From assembly GCA_030849805.1 (NCBI GenBank), contig JASANZ010002272.1, positions 124,001-188,000 of the forward strand: a stretch of DNA of 64,000 nucleotides, written 5' to 3'. Of this stretch, positions 30,869 through 41,600 are shown one piece after another. How positions within the stretch are numbered: position 1 is the stretch's first letter; every line of letters starts with the position of its first letter. The notes under the pieces are model-generated. The model did not search any database. It saw nothing but the letters and a program-made list of their open reading frames with translations, and was not told the origin of the DNA. This DNA comes from Sergeia podlipaevii (lineage: Eukaryota > Euglenozoa > Kinetoplastea > Trypanosomatida > Trypanosomatidae). A program made the translations under genes and the position numbers.

Positions 30869-30898
30869 CTGGAAACAAGAAAGAAGGAAAAAAAAAGT
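30869..30898 (-). promoter_or_regulatory. Putative trans-splice acceptor for the CWH43 gene
   Basis: On the minus strand a TTTTTTTTTCCTTCTTTCTT tract ends in GTTTCCAG, with the AG at 30870-30869, about 100 nt before the ATG at 30769. It is the clearest acceptor in the window. Confidence 0.65.
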
Positions 30899-31009
30899 TA
30901 ATTAGTTATTCCAATTTGTTTTACTGCTGCTAGATATTATAATGTATATATTTTGTTGATGCTGCTGCTTTTCTTTCTCTTCGTCAAATATAAATAATAG
31001 TTTAATGAG

Positions 31010-31031
31010 GCTGGTTTCACTGAAAACCAGC
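31010..31031. other. Short perfect hairpin in an intergenic region
   Basis: GCTGGTTT, a 6-nt loop and AAACCAGC form a perfect inverted repeat. It lies about 140 nt upstream of the CWH43 splice acceptor, so in the primary transcript it falls between the end of the 99-residue gene and the CWH43 leader. Its function is unknown. Confidence 0.5.
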
Positions 31032-32101
31032 TGATTTGCTCTATAAGTAAATCGAAAAAAAAAACTCTGAATTAGCAGATGTATGCTATGTTTTCCCCCC
31101 TTTTTCTATGTGACACTTGAGTAAATAGATACACCTCTTATACAAAAAGTGCAAGTATCAAAAGAAAAGGAAAAAAAAAAGCGATTTCCGTAAAAGCTGT
31201 CTCTTCAGATAGAGAAAGACTCTCCCGTTATGTATAACCGGAAGCAAAGAGAAAAAACTCTTCAAAGAGAACTTTTCGGCAACTTTCCTGGGGTGTATAG
31301 CGATTGATTTAGTGATTTTTGCTTCTAACGAAAAAAAAACCTTCGTCCGATTACTTATTTTTCTCTTTGCAGCACAGCAGAGGAAGTTATCAACTCCCGA
31401 TGCACCCCCACCGAAAAAAACAACAACTCAACGAGATGTTCTTCTTAATATATCAAGATATAGCTCTCTCTCTCTCTCTCTCAACACACACACACACCCT
31501 TTCCCCCTTATTACAACGCGTCCAACTCTTATAAAACCTAATGGATCAACAAAGTGAGTAATGTGTGTGTGTGATCCTCAGAAAAAGACAATAAAAAGGA
31601 ATAAAGGATATCGTCTTTCTTTTTCCCCCTTCTGATAGCTAAATGAACGCCGTACCCAAACAAATGAAAAACAATTTGACTTGGAAAAAAAAAAGATAAA
31701 GGGTGGGGGAAGACAGGAAGCAATTAAAAAAAAAAGTAAAGAGTATTAAAATCAAACGAAATTCTGAAGCAAGAGGGCGTACTTTCCCCCATAAGACACA
31801 ATATGGTTATCAATCCGCAGTATGATCACAAATATACACTTTTTCATCACGTTATTTTTTGTTGTAAAGACACTTCTGCTATTAGCTCAATCAAAATTAA
31901 AATGTGGCCAAATACACACTAAACGCATACACACACTCGCACACACATACTTGTCTCATAAGAATATAAAACAAACTTTGGTAGCAGAAACTGAACTTCA
32001 CTTTTTTTCTGTGTCTTTCTCTTCCGTTCTTTTCCTTGGATGTGCATGTATTGTCTGTAAACAAACAAAAAGAAAAAGAAAAAAAAAATATGATCTTGCG
32101 T

Positions 32102-32401
32102 TCAGTAGTTATCGTGGTGAGGATGCTTATGCGCTGTGTCCTCGGTCGAGTATCCAGGTGTCTCTAAATACTTTGGAACGTTTGCTAATGGGGTGTCAAT
32201 ACCGAGCGCCGTCTTGGGGTTCGCCTGATACCACTCCTCCTTAAAAGGCTCCTGGATGGCTACATAGCGGAAGCAGTCACGACCGCCATAACTCCAAATG
32301 AAAATGCGATAAGTAGAAACGAGCCCCACCACCGTTGCGAATGGCCACACCATGCATATGGCGTACACTTCGCATCTCCGCATCCAACCTGGAAGACCCA
32401 T
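32102..32401 (-). CDS. Small single-span membrane protein, possibly mitochondrial
   Basis: The protein has 99 residues. A short basic N-terminus (PGWMRRCE) is followed by one hydrophobic span (~12-32, ending TYRIFIW). The next part is soluble, with an EEWYQANPKTALGIDTP segment, a KYLETPGYS segment and a His-rich end. The length, single span and Trp/Tyr-rich junction recall accessory subunits of mitochondrial respiratory complexes or ATP synthase, but I cannot match it to a named family, so that is a guess. I trust the frame because its composition is normal for a protein, unlike the homopolymer frames around it, and because an acceptor-like tract with AG at 32460 leaves a ~58-nt leader. It sits alone between two large gaps. 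Confidence 0.7.
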   Translation of the reverse strand: MGLPGWMRRCEVYAICMVWPFATVVGLVSTYRIFIWSYGGRDCFRYVAIQEPFKEEWYQANPKTALGIDTPLANVPKYLETPGYSTEDTAHKHPHHDNY

Positions 32402-33372
32402 ATTTAAAAAAATAGAAGAATAGCTTATCTTTTATATTGTCTTTATTGTTTGGCTAATACTAATATTTTGTTTTGTAAAGAAAAAAAAAGCCAGCGGGGT
32501 ATGCGTGTTTGTGTGCAGAAAGATGGCGCCTACACCAACTACTTTTCAAAAGAGATGTTCGCTGCGCGAGTACGCTCAAAAGGTACAAGGGGGGGGGGGG
32601 CACAGTAAAAAAAAAAAAGAGAAAAGAGTAGCTATGAATGAACAGAATGACAACGCAAAAAAAAAAAAAAGATGCATAAAAATGAAACTTTAAATTTTCC
32701 CCAAGCAACTAAGGCTCTTTATCAAAAAAAAAATGCGTGATTTCAGCTGTGACACTTTACCTTGCATGTGCAGTTATATATGTGATTTACCGTAACGAAC
32801 CGTTCACTATGCGTACCCATAAGAGACACGATACCACATGTATATATTCGCATAATCAGTCAATAAAGAAGGTGGGAGAAGGAAAGATGAACAAAATGAC
32901 AAAGTAAAACTTTATTTCTTTACGAAGAAAGCCAACGACACAAACAGATATGAAAAGGATTTTCAGTCCTCCCACTCTCTCTGTATGTCTCTATGCCTCT
33001 CAGTTTCACAACTTGCTGCTACAAAATCATTTAAAAAAAAACTCAACGCACCTCACCATTGTTGCTCTACGTTGCAGAAAAAAAAAAAAAGAATAAATAT
33101 AGCGTAGCATGTGTAGTGTGGAAACAAAGAAAAGAAAATACAAAAAAAAGAGGGAAATAACATAACAGAAGCAAGAAAAGAAAAGGTACAGCATCACATT
33201 TATACAGATAGGATGATGAGAGAAACTAAATTTGCTTTCTTTTTTTCTCTCTTGCTGCTCCTATTGAATAAAAGGCAGATACCTATTGCTCCAATCATTC
33301 GCTTCCTTTCTCTGTTGTATTTTTGTCTTTTCCCTTTGCTCACAGAAATAAGTGCACATATGGCGCGCATGG
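32402..33372. other. Intergenic: 3' UTR of the aminopeptidase gene and leader of the 99-residue gene
   Basis: The gap is AT-rich with A runs near 32606-32618, 32657-32670 and 33077-33090, and one G run (~32589-32600). I see no gene or RNA feature. Confidence 0.6.
32460..32490 (-). promoter_or_regulatory. Putative trans-splice acceptor for the 99-residue gene
   Basis: On the minus strand a GGCTTTTTTTTTCTTTAC tract is followed by an A/T stretch ending ATATTAG, with the AG at 32461-32460, about 58 nt before the ATG. Confidence 0.4.
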
Positions 33373-34953
33373 TCAATCTTTACGCGCAAAGGCCTCGATG
33401 AGAAGCGCAACGCCAAAGCCAGTTGCCTGGTCAGATGTCGCAGGAGCCGCGAGATCTACGTGCACCCACTCGCCCTTGTACTCCTTGCTGAGATTATTGC
33501 CAATGAACTGACCAGCACAGCTCACCTGTGCGTTGTCGCGACGCTTCACGCTGTTGCAGAAGTCCGCCACAGCACTGGTGAACTCCTCGTTGTGCAGCTC
33601 GGGGCAGTACACCACAGGGAAGCACAGGTCGCCACAGGCACGACCACACCGCACTAACCTGCGCTCGCTCTCATCGGTGTTTGCGTAGATGTCCGCATGT
33701 GCCCTGCCCGTCGCGATGCCTTGCGCACCCGTCAGCGTCGCCATATCAACGATAATATCCGGAGTGTAGTCGAGCATAGCGGAGGCGTGATACACACCAT
33801 CAGAGAGCACGAGACGGCCTTCGGCGTCGGTGTTGTTTATCTCAACTGTCACGCCAGACTTCATGATGAGGATATCATCGTTGCGCTGCGCGCGTGGGCC
33901 CACAGCATTATCTGCCAAGCACAGAATTGTGGACATGCGACTTGGCGTGCCAAGCATCACGTTGGCAATGAAGCCGCAGAAAACAGCTGCCGCACCACCC
34001 ATATCATGCTTCATGGAGCACATGCCATCGCGGGACTTGATCGCGAGACCGCCAGTGTCGTAGACGATACCCTTGCCAACAAACGCAATCTTCTCCTGAG
34101 GATTCATCCCACCTTCAGGTTCATAGGAAAGTGTCACCAAGTGTGGAGGGTACTCAGCGGCCTTACCGGTACCGTAAAGACCCAAGTAGCCGCGACTGCG
34201 AAGCTCCTCGCCCTCGATAACATCAGCACCAACCTTGTAACCCTGTGCCTTGAGCTTGCTCATCCATGACACAGCAATCTCAGTGAAGGTAGTGGTGTCC
34301 AGCAAGTTCGTCGGCGCATCCACAAGCCTCTGGCACAACTGCACGCACAGAGCCGTCACCTCCATCTTCGTGTGCGGCCCAGCGGCATCGACGACCACCT
34401 CAATCTTGGGACCCATTTTACGATAACCCTTTTCCCAGCTGCCGTTCTTCGCGGTGAAGGTGCGCGTCGTAGCGCGTGCAACCGCAGAAGCAAGGCAAAT
34501 GTGATCTCCTTGGCTGCCAACGTAGTAGACATGGACGCACTTTGAGCTGCCGTGGCTGGCAGCGCTGCGGAGAATGCCCACCATTTTATCCGGACGCATT
34601 GCACAGTTGTGGCGAGACGCGGTCGAAGTTACCTTGCCAATCAGAATGCGGGCGGTTGGGGTGATGGCAGCCACATGAGCCTCATTGACACACGCACTCT
34701 CGATCTCTTTGGCGATGAGGTCGTAGTAGGGGAAGATCTTCTTCACCGCGCTGGTGTTCTTGAGAGCTTCCTCGCTACCGAGGAGCAAAACAGTGATGCA
34801 TCCGCCTGCCGCGGGGATCTCTTCAGCAAGCCTCTTTCCCGCCGCGATGTCGTGAAACGCAATTTCGGTCGAGAAGTTTACGCAACTGTCCACGTACGAG
34901 GAGACGTTATCCTCTTCCTCCTTGCAGTCAGAGCGCACACGCTTGTAGTTCAT
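33373..34953 (-). CDS. M17 leucyl aminopeptidase, NPEPL1-like
   Basis: The protein has 526 residues. The N-terminal ~170 residues are the variable macro-like domain. The C-terminal catalytic domain carries every expected metal and active-site residue of M17: VGKGIVYDTGG with Lys and Asp near residue 292-300, the catalytic Lys in GLAIK, Asp in MKHDMGG, and NTDAEGR (Asp, Glu, Arg) near 374. The wording VGKGIVYDTGGL and MATLTGAQGIATG is closer to NPEPL1 than to the classical cytosolic enzyme. These are dizinc (or Mn) hexameric enzymes that release N-terminal residues from short peptides. There is no signal peptide, so it is probably cytosolic. I chose the ATG at 34953: a pyrimidine tract and AG at 34981 lie just upstream, and the longer frame to 35031 would translate that tract. 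The frame is intact and enzymatic activity is expected. Confidence 0.92.
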   Translation of the reverse strand: MNYKRVRSDCKEEEDNVSSYVDSCVNFSTEIAFHDIAAGKRLAEEIPAAGGCITVLLLGSEEALKNTSAVKKIFPYYDLIAKEIESACVNEAHVAAITPTARILIGKVTSTASRHNCAMRPDKMVGILRSAASHGSSKCVHVYYVGSQGDHICLASAVARATTRTFTAKNGSWEKGYRKMGPKIEVVVDAAGPHTKMEVTALCVQLCQRLVDAPTNLLDTTTFTEIAVSWMSKLKAQGYKVGADVIEGEELRSRGYLGLYGTGKAAEYPPHLVTLSYEPEGGMNPQEKIAFVGKGIVYDTGGLAIKSRDGMCSMKHDMGGAAAVFCGFIANVMLGTPSRMSTILCLADNAVGPRAQRNDDILIMKSGVTVEINNTDAEGRLVLSDGVYHASAMLDYTPDIIVDMATLTGAQGIATGRAHADIYANTDESERRLVRCGRACGDLCFPVVYCPELHNEEFTSAVADFCNSVKRRDNAQVSCAGQFIGNNLSKEYKGEWVHVDLAAPATSDQATGFGVALLIEAFARKD

Positions 34954-34980
34954 TGATGGTCGTATATATATATACACACA

Positions 34981-35014
34981 CTCAAGAATGTAAAGGGGGG
35001 GAGGGGGGAAAACA
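34981..35014 (-). promoter_or_regulatory. Putative trans-splice acceptor for the aminopeptidase gene
   Basis: On the minus strand TTTTCCCCCCTCCCCCCCTT continues into TACATTCTTGAG, with the AG at 34982-34981, 27 nt before the ATG at 34953. Confidence 0.55.
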
Positions 35015-35079
35015 ACAAGGGGCGATATCAATGTCGATACAACAGAATAAAAACTAATGCAAGAAAAAAAAAAGAAATC

Positions 35080-35256
35080 GAGACGCTAACTAAACTCAAA
35101 TAATGATAAGCAAAGGGGGAGAGAGAGAGAGAGAGAGAGAAGAGAAGAGAAATAGATGTAAAGCAGGAGGAGATACGCTAAATAATGATAACAAGGACTA
35201 TTTTTGTTATAGTTCTCTCGTTANGAGACGCTAGCTAAACTCAAATAATGATAAGC

Positions 35257-35287
<31 letters not shown>

Positions 35288-35365
35288 AGAGAAATAGATG
35301 TAAAGCAGGAGGAGATACGCTAAATAATGATAACAAGGACTATTTTTGTTATAGTTCTCTCGTTA
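35080..35365. repeat. ~144-bp direct duplication flanking a single N
   Basis: Copy 1 spans 35080-35223, the N is at 35224 and copy 2 spans 35225-35365. Both start GAGACGCTA and end TTCTCTCGTTA. They differ mainly in the length and form of the internal GA repeat and in one A/G change. The arrangement suggests an unmerged contig overlap rather than a real tandem duplication. Confidence 0.85.
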
Positions 35366-35634
35366 CACACACTAAAACAAAAAAAAAGAATGTTTCGTGT
35401 GTTTTTTCAATTTCTTGAAAATTAAAGGTTCAGCAACTACAGATACAAAAAAAAAAATGAAAAAAATGAGCACAACATAGTGTTAGATGTGCGCAAACAA
35501 CTAACCTAGCGCTTCAATGACAACATCACCACAGCCCAAGTAGGGGAAGGAGGGAGGGGGGGGGTGATAAAGGTTCAATGATAACAAGCAAACATATACG
35601 CAGAACCACCAGCAAAAGGAGGAAAAAAAAAACC

Positions 35635-38600
35635 TCATAGCTGTGCTAGAGTGTCCACGAGAGAGTCTAGAGCAGCAGCTCGCGCATCAGCTGAATTGGA
35701 TTCGGTTGCACGTGTCATTTTCATCAGGCAGCCACGTATCTTCTCCTCCACCGACGTCGTTCTTTGCGCTGGTTCAATAAGCGAACAAATATGCTTGGCA
35801 TTGGCATCCACATCAAACCGTTCTACATCATCGCGGCTAAGCATATATGGCACCGCAGTAGGGGCATCGTCTTCACAGAAGCTTCCTGTTTCTTCGTCGT
35901 CGTCTTCATGCCAAGCACAGCCGCTGGGACGAGTAGCTACGTGGCTTACTCCAACTTCATGAGTGCCGCCGCCACGCCTGGCAGCACGCGCGGTGATTGT
36001 CTGTGCCCAGTTTGTTTCCAGCGCACGTATTTTTTCAAAACTATTGATGTTCTCATCAATGAGACGATAATATGTGTCGCTGAGCAGCCCCTCTTCCCCC
36101 TCGAGGTTTGGCGCAGCATCACCCCTGGCAGCCATTTTAGAACGACACAAAAGGTACGCTTCACAGCAAGCACCAGTGAATTCTCGGATAACGCTGTGAA
36201 CTGTGTCAAGCACATTATCGTAAAAACGAGATACGGCGCGTGTGTCACTATAAGTTTCTCGGTCGGGAGGAAAAGAGGGAGGAAGTTCATCAAAGACCAC
36301 AAGCAGTGAGTGTCTAACGATGCGCACCAGCGCACGACATCCATTGTTGGAAGCCGCCACCCACACTGCAGAGTTCCAGAACTGCCGACGCCCTGCTGGA
36401 ATCGTGATAGATGTAAAAGTAGTGGAAATAGCGGCACTTGGAGCAGCCGCGTGACAGTGGGAAAGCGTCGGCATCATCATCACTGCCGCTGCGTCTTCAG
36501 GTGCAGTGGTGTTTGGGACTGAGCAAAGATCAACAGGGCCAACGTAAAGTTTATGGCCGCTGGGGTGGCTTCCGAGTCGTGCCACTATCTTTGAGAAGAA
36601 GTGAGGAGGCACAAGACTAAAAGTGAAACGGTAAATAGGCCCAGTAAGACACATAGGGAGAGACATTGTTATAGATGAGGGAGTTCGGGCACGAAACGTG
36701 GAGGGCATAAGTACAAAGCTCTCAGGCAGCTCGGCAGCGTATGGTGCAACGCGTGCGGTAGGTCCTGTGAGTAACTGGTTCCCTTCTCCACTCTGTGATG
36801 AATAAAGGAGTTGACTGCCGCGTAGCACCACGTCGTAACATTCTAGCAGCTCCACCAGTGCCAAGAGCTGATGTTTAGAGTCGTCCACACCATCTTCTCC
36901 ACCTTCTTTCCCATTCTTATTCATTTCAGGACACGACGAGATTTCCCTCCGAAAACTTGATCCGCTCGCAAGACGGTATAACTGCAGTTGCTGCTCCGTC
37001 AATACGGAAAGGACGCGAAGTGTCATCACTCCATCCCGCAGCAGGCCAAAGGTATCAGCCGCCACGACATGATCTAAAGAAAAAGGCAGCTCCGAGGCGT
37101 CAAAGAGCCCTCGCATGACTTTTGCTGCGGATAAGAGTACCAGCTCCCGGCCATCCTCTACAGACTTCACTATACCACAACAAGAAATGCACGTCAAGAG
37201 GCGAAGAAGCCATGGCACATCCACCACCACAATATCTTTTAACTTTTCACGCAGAGAATGATAATTCTGTACTACGCCCCAAGACGCAAGCAACTGTGTG
37301 TGCGCCTGTAGGTCTGTCCCTGCACGACCGTAGCGAGGGTCCACCGCCTCAGCCAATCGCCTGTACTCACGCATGCTGAGGCACCACTGTCCGTCTATGT
37401 GAGCACTAGAAGCAAGCAAAGAGCCAAGCCGTCGTGCCAGGGCAAGACACCGCAGCGGAACAAGGCCTCTAGGAAAGTAGGCATCAAAACTCATGGCAAC
37501 ACTGAAGTCCGCAACTCCCACACTTCCTACTGCCGATGATGCTGTAGAAGTCTCTGCAGTACCTCCTCCTCGACGACAGCATTGGCGGTACGCGTGATCA
37601 GCGAACCAGTGGAGGAGTTGAGGCATAGTGGTCACTTTTTCAAAGCCGGGTTTACAAACTCGGCGTCCGCTATTGTCTACGAGAATACAGCCAGTGAACC
37701 TGGGACGCAGCAGTGGATCTGGCTGCAAAACTTCAACAAATCCACTAGCCTCCGTCTCGAGCTCCTCAAGCCAACTAAACTGTTCAGCGACGGGGAAGGG
37801 CCCCACCGCTGCCTCATCTTCAAACGAGACTGACAGGAAAGTTCCAGTCGCTGCGGTATCCATGTGTGTGCCAACAAGAAGCACTGACACATCTGCTGAG
37901 CTTGCGATACACAGGAGGTGTTCCAGGACGTTTCGCAGATCACGTAGAGTTGGGCGAGAAGACACGTCGTAGCAAAGCGCGTACGTCACACTCCGGGAAG
38001 GAAGTTGGTCCAACAGCCACGAGAAGCACCCACACCCACCCAGCTCCGTCAGGCGCAACTCTACTGGCACTGACCCGTCGCGAGCCCCTGTTGCAGCCCC
38101 AAACCTCTGCGCTGCCTCTCCAGAAACGGTAACAGTAGATGTCGATACACCACATGTTCGTCCTATTGGAGTAGCAGGCCCTGCTGACCCTCGCCACAAC
38201 AAAGACGGAAGCCACGATCGATCGGGTGTCACAAGGTTGTGCCGCAATGCGGTTTTGCCCGAGCCAGTAGGGCCAACAAACACAAATGTGTGCCTCGCAA
38301 CAAACTGGCGATCTTCGTTGAGCAAAAGTGGCGCCTCCTTTTGCAACGGCCGACGCACGCGAGTGTGCGCTGGGTCCTTAGTGGGTGTTCTTCCTAAGGA
38401 AGGCTTCTTGCGTGTCGGATGCCTAACAGCAGCCCCGCTACCATCTGATACACCGGCAGGAGGTTGTATCGCTGTGGTCTCACTTCTCTCTGCAACATCG
38501 GCGCTTAAAGAAGAAAAACTCTGTGGACTAGAGGCACAAGCAGAAGCACTTACTTGTAGAAGCGATTTCGCAGCATCTACGGTCTCCAATGATTTCGCTG

Positions 38601-41600
38601 CAGCAGAAGAAGGCAACGGAGCAAATAGAGGTAACCTTGGCTGCGGAATGAGCAAAGCGCAGGTTCTTTCTTGATGCCCGCCACTCAGCGCTTCAGCGGC
38701 CTTGTCCTTAGCCTCGAATACGCCTTCCTGGGTATCATTCGTATGTTGACTTTGTCCTTGAGTGAGTGGGACGCTTGGCATAGCACCCAATGTATTCTCT
38801 GAGAGATGCTGTAGCACTTGTTTGAACGACTTCGGATCGTTACATTCTGCAGAAGCGGCAGTCCCTGCAGCAGTATCACGTTCCACGTGATTCATCTCCC
38901 CTGAACTGTTCACCTCAATGGTAGATGCAAAGATTTCTAAATGCGCTTGCACAGGCTGTGCAGCCCTCGGCCCTTCCTTGACCAGCGCACTCGCATTCTG
39001 TTCTCCAGAAATCACCCGCTGCGTCTTTGAAATCGCAACATCAGCAAAACGAGCGTCTGTGGATTCGCACATCACTTCTTGCTGCATTTGCTGCTGCCGT
39101 GGTGCGGCATCGCCGTCGGTTTCCATGCGACGCAGACTGAGAGCATTTATCGGAGAAGATATAGTGCTGAGCTTTGGAACAGGCTTTAGATTCCCCTCAT
39201 CACTTGCTGGCAGTGGTGGTGCCGCGGGGTCTACAAACCGCAACTGCAGGCCGTCCGCGCCAAGCGTGAGAACATCGCCACTTACAAGCACAGTTCTGGT
39301 CGTAAGTGGCTCGCTCGCATCATTGAGAAAAGTGTCGTGACCCGGCAGCGGACACGCAACAACCACATTGCCAGCTACACCGCGCCGCTTTAGCCTCACG
39401 TGAGGGGCACCAACGCCACGGCTGTATGCTTCTGGGACTATAATGTGCTTGACAGAGCAGAGTTTTATTCGCCGGTGCTGCTGTCGCAAGTTCACGACAG
39501 CAACCACAGCAGCACCACCCCCGCCATCATTACCATCCTCTCTCGCGCTACTACTACACGTTGATGTATCTGCATCCGTGAACTCAAGTTCCGATGACGA
39601 CGACAAGGTAAGCGAGTGGGACAGGCCGCCGTCATGGTGCTTACCCTTCCGCTTACTACTACTATCATCCTCTTCGCTCGTGGTGGAAAGGATGATGTCT
39701 TCATCCACCTCCCCAAAGTAGCCAATGAGCGTCACGTCCGTGGTGAGGTGCGCCAATATCCAATCTCCACAGCCAGAGAGATTTAACACATACGGGTCCT
39801 GCCGCCGCACTCGCAACGTGGAGCGGTGTTGTGCGCGCGCGGCAGCCGCAGTGTGCATCGCCGCTGCATCCTCCGTGCGTTCGGCATCGGTGGCGGTGAA
39901 CTGCCGTAGTACTGCTTGCACATGGGCGGCCTCAGCCATGAGATCTTCAATATCCTCATCCTCCTGCGCCAGCCAATCAGAACTGTCACTGGACACTACA
40001 GCAGCTCTGGCACCTTGTTGATTTTCAGCATCCTTGGCTGATGTATTTGCGTCAGTTGCCTCCCTGATATCAAAGTCATCGACGTTCTCACTTCCGCTCA
40101 CATATTCTCCGCTTACGTTTCGTAAGCAACCCAACGCACCATGCGCGTCTGCGGTGAGCTCCTTATTGTCCATCCTTTCTGTCTTGGAGCCATCTTTGGG
40201 AGGCGTACTGTCAACCTCTTCCTCAGCTAACTTGCGCTGTAAACGCTGCTGTAGTCCCCCCTGAGCGCCGGCGTACAGCTCACGGATGCGAAGTCGCAGC
40301 CTGGCCACCTCCTCTTCAAGCTCGCGGATGCGTTTATCGCCAACCGATTCATTTACAAAAGCACGGGAAACGATGGCCTTGGCACGGTCTGCGTAGCGAA
40401 GTGTAGTGAGCGTCTCCTCGTAGTGTACGCGCGATGGGCTCACGGTGGCGAGCATAAAGGTCTTCGAGTTCCCTCCAAGAGACTCTTTTAATAGAAACGT
40501 CAACGTGGAGTCTCGATACGGAACATGCCTTGGCGCCTGCCTGGACTTGCTAGCATCGGAAAGTGTTTTGATGACTAAACCCAACACACTCAAAGACTTG
40601 TTGATCTGTGCTCCCTCAATGAGAGTCCCCCCTTCTGCCCCTGTGGACCGTGCCCGCTCACTGCCTGCCAGGTCCACCAGGTTGGTCTTAGCGCTGAGTT
40701 CCGTCACGGTAGCCTCACCGGCGCGTGTGGTGCCACGTTTTCTCTGAATAATCTGCAGAGTGAAGATGGCGTGGGAGCGGCTTGAGACATCATTCATGCG
40801 GGTTGCTGCCGTGTGCCGGTTACCGTTACCCATCTGTAGAAGATTCATCACTTGTTCTACGGTGCTTACTGGAACCTCTTTCAATCCCTCCACATACACG
40901 CCAAGGGTAGGATGCTGTCTGACGCGCAGATTGCCGTTGTTGTTCTCAGACTTGTTGAAGTCCCCTCCAATTGAGGTCGTCTCACTCAGCGGCAGCTGAT
41001 GTTGCTGCTGGTGCAGAAGACAACGAACCCGCTCCCGATAAATCTCCATGTAGCTCGCATAGACATAAACCTCCAGGCGCGGTGGCATCACACTGCCCTC
41101 CCCCTCCTCGTCGTGCATGCGACTTCCTCTCCTACGAGCAGCGCCGGGTGTGTCAGCGCGATAACTCAAGGCAAAATCCTGTCGCTCTTGTTCATTTTGG
41201 CGTATGCGCAGCCGAATCTCTTCAAAGAGATCAACACAGAGCCGAGGAACAATGCCAGGACACCGCGTGACGTCCCGTCCACCCTCCGGCCCCATCATAC
41301 AGTAACTTTTTCCACTCCCTGTTTGCCCATAAGCAAAAATGCACGTGTTAAACCCTTGAAAGCTGGAAGTCAGCACTGGTCTGCCAAGGTCATTGTAGAC
41401 TGCTTCCTGAGTTACTTCTGGCGAGTAAGCGTGATCGTAGGTAAAACTATGTGCTGTGTTTGCTGCTATACTTGCCTGCAGGTCAGTCGCAGCCCGAAAA
41501 GACTCCGTCACCCCAATTGTTGTGCCATTAAAAAATTGCAAGCACATCGCACCTGCCTCACTGCAACCGTCTTGCCGCGAGGGTGCACTACTAGACAGTG

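Larger units (their letters stand above)
30770..32101. other. Intergenic: 3' UTR of the 99-residue gene and leader of the CWH43 gene
   Basis: The 1.33-kb AT-rich gap contains a perfect 8-bp hairpin (31010-31017 with 31024-31031, 6-nt loop), a CT repeat near 31464-31482 followed by a CA run, and many A runs. Open frames are CT/CA translations and unsupported. Confidence 0.6.
34954..35634. other. Intergenic: 3' UTR of the kinesin/Roc-COR gene and leader of the aminopeptidase gene
   Basis: About 290 bp of this gap is a direct duplication split by one N (35080-35365). The rest is A-rich with GA repeats and a short G run near 35555-35563. No gene is visible. Confidence 0.6.

Noticed and set aside
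34954..35031. N-terminal extension of the aminopeptidase gene
   Set aside because: It would translate the pyrimidine tract used as splice acceptor (Pro/Phe/Tyr/Ile run). M17 homology begins after the downstream Met.
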